Below are positions 1-4,480 of a stretch of 5,250 bases of DNA, piece after piece; position 1 is the first letter of the stretch; each line of letters starts with the position of its first letter. A model generated the notes under the pieces. The model did no database searches and was not told the DNA's origin. It worked only from the letters and a program-made list of their open reading frames with translations. The stretch covers positions 1 to 5,250 of the forward strand of contig CAMDBQ010000123.1 of assembly GCA_945889365.1 (NCBI GenBank), read 5' to 3'. Source of the stretch: Legionella genomosp. 1 (GTDB lineage: Bacteria > Pseudomonadota > Gammaproteobacteria > Legionellales > Legionellaceae). The translations under genes were made by a program, and so were the position numbers.

Positions 1-312
1 TAAGACGCTATTTGACGTAGTTTGTTTTGCATCGGGTATTCCACCTGAAAAGAGTTTATTGCTATCACCAATCCAGGCTCCTTGACCCGAAATCCCGTGA
101 TTATCTTTAATGCCGGCTTGTTTTTCTATGTATTGTTGAAGCGCACCTGAGCCTGTACCTACGTTAACTGCCGCAGGGTTGGAACTGATGCTTGATGTGT
201 TTGAGCTGTCAGCGACTACAGGTGTTTGGGGCGAGGCCGGTTTAGTAGACGCCTGCAGGTTCGACATGGAAAGTGCTGTTATTAGCAAGATCAAAATAAT
301 TAAAGGATTCAT
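1..312 (-). CDS. Exported protein, probable carbohydrate (OprB-like) porin, N-terminal part
   Basis: This frame stays open for 104 codons from an ATG at 312 to the window edge, so only the N-terminus is present. Residues 1-21 form a signal peptide: a hydrophobic Leu/Ile-rich core ending in NLQA, with likely cleavage before STKP. Residues 22-58 are a low-complexity Ser/Thr/Pro/Ala linker. From about residue 58 the sequence (LQQYIEKQAGIKDNHGI, then GAWIGDSNKLFSGG) resembles the start of the mature part of OprB-type carbohydrate porins, outer-membrane barrels for sugar uptake. That match is from memory of the family's N-terminal pattern, and the barrel itself lies outside the window. Export is well supported; the porin assignment is tentative. 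A perfect TATAAT lies about 60 bases upstream. A GAGGTG at 324-329 is a rather distant ribosome binding site. Confidence 0.6.
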   Translation of the reverse strand, partial: MNPLIILILLITALSMSNLQASTKPASPQTPVVADSSNTSSISSNPAAVNVGTGSGALQQYIEKQAGIKDNHGISGQGAWIGDSNKLFSGGIPDAKQTTSNSVL

Positions 313-374
313 TTTAAGCTCTACACCTCACTAAAACAAAGGCCTTGGTGATTGACCCAGAACTGCTACTTTGG

Positions 375-403
375 ATTATATTGCCTTGACTTTACGAGTA
401 ATG
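375..403 (-). promoter_or_regulatory. Possible sigma-70 promoter of the exported protein gene
   Basis: Read on the minus strand there is a perfect -10 box TATAAT (375-380). Seventeen bases upstream of it is only a weak -35 candidate, CATTAC (398-403). Transcription would begin near 368 and leave a leader of about 55 bases before the ATG at 312. The -10 box is convincing; the -35 is not, so this is moderate support only. Confidence 0.4.
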
Positions 404-511
404 CAATTATTAATTTACTGACCTTAACGCTTTGCAAAAGGCAAGCCCTGACCTTATCATTACCCACAAGTCAGGAAAATCACGCCCAGCTTGAGTCCAT
501 AGCCACGATTT

Positions 512-529
512 GTCGTCCCCGCGAATGCG
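512..529. repeat. Possible remnant of a dispersed GC-rich repeat
   Basis: GTCGTCCCCGCGAATGCG sits in AT-rich surroundings and resembles one arm of the common bacterial palindromic repeats that read roughly GTCATCCCCGCGAATGCGGGGAT. The second arm is missing: the sequence continues CATAGGCGTC rather than GGGGA. The 313-656 interval otherwise contains no convincing gene on either strand. Apart from this motif and the promoter above, I see only AT-rich spacer there. Confidence 0.25.
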
Positions 530-656
530 CATAGGCGTCAACTTAAGATAATTTGTTAAATTCAAGGGTTTCAAAAAGTTGTAAGATTATGATAGATTAG
601 AGTTTTTTCACATAACGATACTTTTGGTTGCCCCCTAAAGTCAAGGAAAAACCTCC

Positions 657-788
657 ATGGATATGGTCGTGCAAATGATGATGAAAGTAAATGCCGTTTT
701 TAATCACGGCTGTCAGCCAGCAAATTGCACATACACATCAGAGCAAAAAAACTGTTCATCTTGTAAGCATTGCCCTCCTTCTTACTAA
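657..788 (+). CDS. Possible small cysteine-rich peptide (43 aa), unrecognised
   Basis: An ATG at 657 opens a 43-codon frame ending at TAA 786-788. AAGGA (643-647), nine bases upstream, is a plausible ribosome binding site. The first half is Met/Val-rich (MDMVVQMMMKVNAVF) and could be a short amphipathic or signal-like segment, though it has no positively charged start. The second half holds five cysteines and a His in 25 residues: HGC-x4-C-x8-C-x2-C-x2-C, ending HCPPSY. Closely spaced CxxCxxC motifs are typical of metal-binding or disulfide-rich peptides, but I recognise no family. The last codons run into the margin of the group II intron remnant on the other strand, so the natural C-terminus may have been replaced. 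The frame is short enough to be chance; the cysteine pattern is the main argument for it. Confidence 0.35.
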   Translation: MDMVVQMMMKVNAVFNHGCQPANCTYTSEQKNCSSCKHCPPSY

Positions 789-965
789 ATTACTCTGGCC
801 AAACCCTCCTCAGAGCCGTACGTGCGGATCTCCCGCATACGGCTCTCGATAGTGGTCGAGATCAATATCAATTGAATTGTTTGTCGGCCCCGGTCATTGA
901 TCGGCTCGGATCTATGGCTGAGACCGTTTGTTCCATACCCTTGGTCGAGATTTCGCGCGCCATTC
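789..965 (-). mobile_element. Group II intron 3'-end remnant and flank
   Basis: This GC-richer block surrounds domain V and contrasts with the AT-rich DNA on both sides. No reverse transcriptase or maturase sequence is readable in any frame. A 10-base direct repeat, TGGTCGAGAT, occurs at 853-862 and 942-951, upstream of domain V in the intron's sense. It may mark an internal deletion, or it may be coincidence. The block begins right after the stop codon of the DUF4142 gene, so it probably represents the truncated tail of an intron that landed downstream of that gene. The boundaries given are approximate. Confidence 0.4.
812..846 (-). ncRNA. Group II intron domain V (orphan remnant)
   Basis: On the minus strand the 35 bases fold into a textbook domain V hairpin. 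There is a 9-bp lower stem (AGAGCCGTA with TACGGCTCT), a two-base CG bulge on the 3' strand, a 5-bp upper stem (TGCGG with CCGCA) and a GAGAT loop. The catalytic-triad AGC is present near the 5' end of the stem. Domain V is the active centre of group II self-splicing introns, and this sequence is very close to the usual bacterial form. The downstream GAGGAGGGTTTGGCC also has intron flavour, but I could not fold a convincing domain VI. Upstream, the intact DUF4142 gene ends only 120 bases away, leaving no room for domains I-IV or a reverse transcriptase. This is a 3' fragment and cannot splice by itself. Confidence 0.75.
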
Positions 966-1535
966 TTACATGCTGGCTTGAATTCGCTTACCTTCCTCTA
1001 AATGTCGCGTAACAAGCGCTCGAAAAGATTTCACAAAGTGTTTGAGCTTGGCATTGGTTACCTCTTTCAAAAGTACCGTATTAATTAATTTCAAACCACC
1101 AGCATGACCTTTAACCATGGCATCAATGTAGGCTGATTCAAATTCTTTACCATTTAACTTGCTTAACATGGCACCCTCACTGCGAGCATCTTTTGCAATG
1201 GCGATGGATTGAACTGATTTCATAGGTTTCAGGCCCGTTGTATGCGCAAGTTTTTCAATCATGTATAAATTATGAGTGTGTTGCTTTTTTAAGTAATGCG
1301 CGTAATGACTCACCTTTTTCATTATTTTTTTAGTGCCAGCAATATTTGCAGCGGCAATTTCACTTTTATCCACTGCAATGATAATTCCCATGATTTGTTC
1401 ATCGGTAATACGAACTTGCTGTTTTGTTCTTCCAACAACTGAAGACGACGCACCATTTGTCGGTGGATTAGAAAAAACAGGCATTGCAACCAATGCCACC
1501 AAAATCGTCGATATAATAGGTGTTATTAATTTCAT
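966..1535 (-). CDS. Exported DUF4142-domain protein
   Basis: This encodes a 189-residue protein with a signal peptide at residues 1-22 (MKLITPII, then a hydrophobic stretch, then PVFSNPP). A DUF4142 domain follows from about residue 43 to 184. Family-like features in order are DEQIMGIIIAVDKSEI (45-60), a Lys/His-rich helix with KKQHTHNL (83-90), LNGKEFESAYIDAMVKGHAGGL (127-148, with the conserved His144) and a final helix RHLEEGKRI. DUF4142 proteins are all-helical periplasmic or secreted proteins of unknown biochemical function, so none is given. The ATG at 1535 was chosen over one 15 codons upstream. AAGGAG lies 8 bases before it, the signal peptide starts there, and the upstream ATG falls at the predicted transcription start. 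The gene stands alone and its 3' end abuts an intron remnant. The domain looks complete. Confidence 0.85.
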   Translation of the reverse strand: MKLITPIISTILVALVAMPVFSNPPTNGASSSVVGRTKQQVRITDEQIMGIIIAVDKSEIAAANIAGTKKIMKKVSHYAHYLKKQHTHNLYMIEKLAHTTGLKPMKSVQSIAIAKDARSEGAMLSKLNGKEFESAYIDAMVKGHAGGLKLINTVLLKEVTNAKLKHFVKSFRALVTRHLEEGKRIQASM

Positions 1536-1543
1536 AATAAAAA

Positions 1544-1549
1544 CTCCTT
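1544..1549 (-). promoter_or_regulatory. Ribosome binding site deciding the DUF4142 gene start
   Basis: AAGGAG on the minus strand, eight bases before the ATG at 1535, is a near-perfect Shine-Dalgarno sequence. The alternative ATG at 1580 has none, which settles the start. Confidence 0.8.
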
Positions 1550-1584
1550 TTTTAATAATAAAAAATACCCTATGTTCCACTTTG

Positions 1585-1612
1585 ATAATAGTGTGAATTC
1601 ATTAAAAGGCAA
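1585..1612 (-). promoter_or_regulatory. Sigma-70 promoter of the DUF4142 gene
   Basis: On the minus strand TTGCCT (1607-1612) and TATTAT (1585-1590) are separated by 16 bases, close to the sigma-70 consensus. Transcription would begin near 1578, giving a leader of about 43 AT-rich bases with the Shine-Dalgarno sequence at its end. No operator palindrome is evident around it. Confidence 0.5.
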
Positions 1613-1735
1613 GCAACAGGCAACTTTGAGGGCTAATCCTTAATCATCCTCCATTCCTGAAATTCGCTCGGTCTGATTTTATACCGGGCAATATTTCCGT
1701 CATGCAAACTCATTAGTTCCATTTCTATCATTTGA

Positions 1736-2032
1736 AAGACATTTAACCGCGGCAAGACGTTAGCGCCCAATCAGGGCTATCCCATCAAAATTGGCACCGA
1801 AGTTGCTGTAGACATGGTGCAGCATTTTGCTGTGAATCCTTATTTCACCACCAATAAAATTGCCGAAGAACTGGGTATTGCCTATAGCACCGCACAAAGG
1901 GCAATTCAAAAACTTGAAGCTGCAGACATTATTAAAAAAACCAATGATAATAAACGAGATAAAGTCTACTGTGCTACCGCCATATTAAAGATTTTAGAAG
2001 AACCTACGAAAATCATGGCGGATGTTTATTAA
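1736..2032 (+). pseudogene. Fic-family protein, C-terminal winged-helix remnant
   Basis: The frame is open from just after a TGA at 1733-1735 to TAA at 2030-2032, with an internal ATG at 1814. From about 1814 the product reads as the winged helix-turn-helix found at the C-terminus of many Fic/DOC (AMP-transferase) proteins. It contains NPYFTTNKIAEELGIAYSTA (recognition helix region), AIQKLEAADIIKK, a wing with NKRDKVY, and a last helix ILKILEEP. The catalytic Fic core with its HPFxxGNGR motif is absent here and in the other frames immediately upstream. No ribosome binding site precedes the ATG at 1814. The best reading is a 5'-truncated gene fragment. A stand-alone small DNA-binding protein of about 72 residues (1814-2032) is the alternative and cannot be excluded, since this part has no stops or shifts. 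The 1613-1735 interval upstream shows nothing recognisable. Confidence 0.6.
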
Positions 2033-2056
2033 TAATAGCGTTAGGATCAAATAGGC

Positions 2057-2081
2057 TGATGGGGTCAAGTCTTGCTTTGTT
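2057..2081. repeat. Possible transposase-associated repeat motif
   Basis: TGATGGGGTCAAGTCTTGC resembles the GGGGTCAGGTCTTGC-type sequence often seen next to IS200-like/REP-associated (Y1) transposase genes in proteobacteria. No transposase is present here, and the resemblance is from memory, so this is a weak call. The gap 2033-2373 otherwise contains the tRNA fragment and AT-rich sequence. Confidence 0.25.
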
Positions 2082-2136
2082 TGTATCGGGCGGCGGCAAT
2101 AAAAAATCACATAAAATCAATAAGGTAATTTCAAAA

Positions 2137-2188
2137 TACTTGGCTTCGAACCATGGTGTCGGGGGTTCGAGCCCCTCCGGGCGCACCA
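2137..2188 (+). tRNA. Truncated tRNA-Arg (TCG) 3' half, probable attachment site
   Basis: The 52 bases read as a tRNA from the anticodon arm to the CCA end. There is a CTTGG stem, a CTTCGAA loop with anticodon TCG (Arg, codon CGA) and a CCATG stem with one T-T mismatch. Then come a five-base variable loop GTGTC, a T arm GGGGG-TTCGAGC-CCCTC, an acceptor strand CGGGCGC, the discriminator A and an encoded CCA. The 5' partner (GCGCCCG acceptor strand and D arm) is missing; the upstream bases are AT-rich and unrelated. This is what an integrase leaves at the far end of an element inserted into a tRNA gene. Since the intact gene keeps its 5' half, the element should lie on the left (lower coordinates) and the ccm side should be the original chromosome. 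No integrase is visible in the window. Confidence 0.75.
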
Positions 2189-2361
2189 ATTAATTCTTTT
2201 TAAATCAATTGGTTAATGAGTTTTTATCACACTTAAATAACCGATCATTTTAAACGCGCCGCAAGAACCTTATTCAATCATCAAGACAAAAATATAATCC
2301 ATTAGCCCTTGAAATACCACTAATATGGTCTAGTCTTCACTGTATAGAATAAATGAAACAC

Positions 2362-2367
2362 AGGGAG
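2362..2367 (+). promoter_or_regulatory. Ribosome binding site of the orphan ORF
   Basis: AGGGAG lies six bases before the ATG at 2374. It favours that start over the in-frame ATG at 2353, which has no such site and would place this motif inside the gene. Confidence 0.4.
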
Positions 2368-2373
2368 ATTATT

Positions 2374-2898
2374 ATGCTGGAGCGCTCAAATACAACAACG
2401 GATATAACCTACCACTCAACCCGTCATCACAGTAAAATGATGCGTGATAACGTGCTGTTGCAGATAGGGAGTGGCCGGTCTCTAGTATCCCCAACAGCAA
2501 TTATTCCCGCTAAAATGACGCCGCTCGCTAACTCCCGTCTAGGTTTTTTTTCTTCGAATCTTAGAACCATCGATTGCCCTGTTCACGGCGTTCAACCTTC
2601 CCTTGCCTTTGCACAGTTGACGTGCCTGATGATACTGTCTTTCCGAGGAAAGCAAGGCAAGAATCGAGACGATATCTTTTACAAGATGTTAGCTTCATTT
2701 ACTTTTATGCATTTAGGCCCGCTGTTTACAAGCGGGTTGTTGACCCAAAAATACAAGCGAATCAAACGACAACATCGAGCATATGATTCATCTTCCAGCC
2801 CAAGAGCCACCCCATTAAATAGTATCACTAGTTTTAAGACGGCCAGCGAGGGACGTTTTTGTTCTGAGGACAGGCCTGGTTCTATGGGGATGCTTTAA
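2374..2898 (+). CDS. Unrecognised hypothetical protein (174 aa)
   Basis: The frame is open for 174 codons from an ATG at 2374 that has a good Shine-Dalgarno sequence (AGGGAG). A frame this long is unlikely by chance at this base composition, but no family, signal peptide or clear membrane segment is recognisable. The N-terminus is polar and His/Thr-rich (TTTDITYHSTRHHSKMM). There is one CPVHG motif (about residues 70-74) and a moderately hydrophobic region LASFTFMHLGPLFTSGLL (about 107-124). A basic, Ser-rich tail follows. Codon use is unlike the ccm genes, with many CGA, ATA, GGG and CTA codons and a T8 run at 2544-2551. Its last 17 bases overlap ccmI, which converges on it. A second frame (2574-2786) and several inverted repeats lie within it, so it may be noncoding. 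Confidence is low. Confidence 0.35.
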   Translation: MLERSNTTTDITYHSTRHHSKMMRDNVLLQIGSGRSLVSPTAIIPAKMTPLANSRLGFFSSNLRTIDCPVHGVQPSLAFAQLTCLMILSFRGKQGKNRDDIFYKMLASFTFMHLGPLFTSGLLTQKYKRIKRQHRAYDSSSSPRATPLNSITSFKTASEGRFCSEDRPGSMGML

Positions 2899-3565
2899 GC
2901 GGCGTGGGTATCATGCGTTGCGCCTTTGCAATCGCTTTACGAATGGCCCCTGCTTCTTCGGATTGAGGTGGCGCGAGCTTTAATAAATCTTGCCAGTAAT
3001 CAATGGCTTGTTGATATTCATGGCGTGTGTAAGCATCCATGGCCAACATGGCCAACGCGTCGGGTTGATTGGCATTGTTTGCCAGCACACCTTTTAACAA
3101 ATCACGGCTACTATCATCAAATGTTTGATGGTTTAACTGCCATAAATTTTGCACATAATTAACGGTGAACTGCTCATCGGTGGGTTGTAATCGATGCGCT
3201 GTTGCGAAGGCATCTCTCGCTTGCTGCCATTGATTTTGACTCGAGTATAATCGGCCTAACAAATACCATCCCCGTGCACTGTCAGGTTGTTTTTGCAACC
3301 TAACCTTGAGCGTTGCAATTAACTCCGCAGGATCATGCATGGATTTCAATAAGGTTTGAATGCGCTGTTGCTTCACGTCTTCTTGCAAATAATGAGTCCA
3401 CGCAGGCCATGCGCCCCATGTCCAATAGGCAAGGCCGGCCAAGAGAATCAAGACAGGGGCTAAAAACAGGATGCCTGCCCGTGACTTGCGCAATGGATAA
3501 AGTGCCACGCCTAATGCGAACACTAAAAAAATTAGAAAACAACTTAATAACCACCCTTCATTCAT
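2882..3565 (-). CDS. ccmI: CcmI-like TPR protein of cytochrome c maturation
   Basis: This is a 227-residue inner-membrane protein with two N-terminal membrane helices (about 5-24 and 31-50). A periplasmic or cytoplasmic helical linker follows, then tetratricopeptide repeats at about 97-130 (ARGWYLLGRLY, WQQARDAF, RLQP) and 168-201 (DALAMLAMDAY, YQQAIDYWQDLLKLAP). The spaced pattern DPAELIATLKVRL, then RGWYLLGRLY, is typical of CcmI. CcmI is the apocytochrome c chaperone of System I and passes the substrate to the CcmF/CcmH haem-ligation complex. The protein is clearly shorter than many CcmI proteins because the C-terminal domain is reduced. In E. coli the corresponding TPR part is fused to CcmH; here the two are separate genes. 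The start overlaps the end of ccmH by eight bases (ATGAATGA), so translation is coupled. No obvious terminator follows the TAG. Confidence 0.85.
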   Translation of the reverse strand: MNEGWLLSCFLIFLVFALGVALYPLRKSRAGILFLAPVLILLAGLAYWTWGAWPAWTHYLQEDVKQQRIQTLLKSMHDPAELIATLKVRLQKQPDSARGWYLLGRLYSSQNQWQQARDAFATAHRLQPTDEQFTVNYVQNLWQLNHQTFDDSSRDLLKGVLANNANQPDALAMLAMDAYTRHEYQQAIDYWQDLLKLAPPQSEEAGAIRKAIAKAQRMIPTPLKASP

Positions 3566-3947
3566 CGCGGCTTCTCTTCAAACAAGTACGCCAAAAAATC
3601 AAAATACCCAAGAACATAAACAACGCGGGGCCAAACCATAATAACGCGGTAACTGCCTTAACAGGGGGTTTGAATAAAATAAAATCGCCATAACGCGCCG
3701 TCAGATAATGCACAATCTCATCATCGCTCTTGCCGTCTTTGACCAACGTATACACTTCATTACGCAAGTCTTTGGCAAGACCGGCATTCGAGTCTGCCAA
3801 GTCTTGATTTTGACAAACAAGGCAACGCAATTCACGTAATAAATGACTGAATTGGGCATCTTGTTTGGGGGTATCTAATGGGTAGAGTGTGTTGGTGTAT
3901 CCTGTAGTTTGGATGATAAACAGGAATAAAAATAGGGCGGTCTTCAT
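3558..3947 (-). CDS. ccmH: Cytochrome c maturation thiol reductase CcmH
   Basis: A 129-residue protein with a signal sequence or N-terminal anchor at residues 1-17 (KTALFLFLFII). The hallmark LRCLVCQNQ follows, with redox cysteines 42 and 45. Next is the three-helix domain (DLRNEVYTLVKDGKSDDEIV), the conserved YGDFILFKPP (86-95) and one membrane helix at about 98-119. CcmH takes part in reducing the apocytochrome CXXCH disulfide, working with CcmG, and joins CcmF in the haem lyase complex on the periplasmic face. The ATG at 3947 was chosen over one 16 codons upstream. It overlaps the ccmG stop as ATGA, the coupling seen at ccmF/ccmG, and GGGAG lies just upstream. The sequence upstream of it is ccmG coding. 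The length matches the short, non-fused CcmH form. Confidence 0.93.
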   Translation of the reverse strand: MKTALFLFLFIIQTTGYTNTLYPLDTPKQDAQFSHLLRELRCLVCQNQDLADSNAGLAKDLRNEVYTLVKDGKSDDEIVHYLTARYGDFILFKPPVKAVTALLWFGPALFMFLGILIFWRTCLKRSRDE

Positions 3948-4480
3948 GCCACTTTCTCCCATTCCATCATCCGCGGCAAAAATTCTCGCTCCCAAACCTC
4001 AGTCGTTAATACCCCGGCATGCCGATATCGAATCACCCCCATCTTATCAACTAAAAACGTTTCCGGTGCGCCATAAACACCTAAATCAATTGCAACTTGA
4101 CCGCTTAAATCTGAGCCAATCATTTTATAAGGATTACCCCACTCCGCTAACCAATGCGTTGCATCGTCCATATTGTCTTTATAATTTAAACCATAAATAG
4201 CAACACCTTGCCGTGCCAGTTGCATTAAAAACACCTGTTCTTCAGTGCATGCGCCACACCAACTGGCCCATACATTTAATAAAGCTACTTGGCCATGCAT
4301 TAGGTTCGGCGTGAATTTAGCAGAACGATTACCTACGGCGGGCAATTCAAATAATGGCAATGATTGACCCAGTTTCACCGAAGGTAAATTTTGCGGGTCA
4401 AGAGACAAGCCGCGCCAGAAAAAAACCACCAGAAAGGCAAATAAAATTAACGGAATAGCACGCCAATACACCGCTTTCAT
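3944..4480 (-). CDS. ccmG: Thiol:disulfide interchange protein CcmG (DsbE)
   Basis: A 178-residue thioredoxin-like protein tethered to the inner membrane by one N-terminal helix (about 8-23), with its catalytic domain in the periplasm. The sequence shows LNVWASWCGAC (68-78; redox Cys75 and Cys78), the family's central insertion around LNYKDNMDDATHWL, and GVYGAPETFLVD (134-145) with the cis-proline P139. CcmG receives electrons from DsbD/CcdA-type membrane transporters and keeps the apocytochrome haem-binding cysteines reduced, directly or through CcmH. The dipeptide between the cysteines is Gly-Ala, whereas E. coli has Pro-Thr; this position tunes redox potential. The ATG overlaps the ccmF stop by four bases (ATGA), and the gene overlaps ccmH the same way. 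Confidence 0.93.
   Translation of the reverse strand: MKAVYWRAIPLILFAFLVVFFWRGLSLDPQNLPSVKLGQSLPLFELPAVGNRSAKFTPNLMHGQVALLNVWASWCGACTEEQVFLMQLARQGVAIYGLNYKDNMDDATHWLAEWGNPYKMIGSDLSGQVAIDLGVYGAPETFLVDKMGVIRYRHAGVLTTEVWEREFLPRMMEWEKVA

Noticed and set aside
352..534. 60-codon plus-strand frame starting with TTG
   Set aside because: No ribosome binding site, no family pattern, and it lies across the predicted promoter of the minus-strand gene.
770..1012. 80-codon plus-strand frame
   Set aside because: It is the antisense reading of the group II intron domain V and the end of the DUF4142 gene. Its LLRAVRADLPHTA stretch is simply the hairpin translated.
1536..1580. 15-codon N-terminal extension of the DUF4142 protein
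   Set aside because: It has no ribosome binding site, spoils the signal peptide and starts at the predicted transcription start.
1333..1596. 87-codon plus-strand frame
   Set aside because: Antisense of the DUF4142 gene, whose protein features and start signals are clear.
2185..2213. ACCAATT/AATTGGT inverted repeat after the tRNA fragment as a terminator
   Set aside because: The stem is AT-rich with a 15-base loop, and no T-run follows directly. Too weak to call.
2544..2551. T8 run as a rho-independent terminator
   Set aside because: Only a 4-bp GACG/CGTC pairing with a long loop can be drawn upstream of it, which is not a credible terminator stem.
2574..2786. Second plus-strand frame of 70 codons inside the orphan ORF
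   Set aside because: No ribosome binding site or recognisable family, and it is nested in a longer frame with a better start.
3313..3693. 126-codon plus-strand frame
   Set aside because: Antisense shadow of ccmI and ccmH.
3948..3995. 16-codon N-terminal extension of CcmH
   Set aside because: It lies inside ccmG, would displace the signal sequence, and the ATGA overlap start is the better choice.
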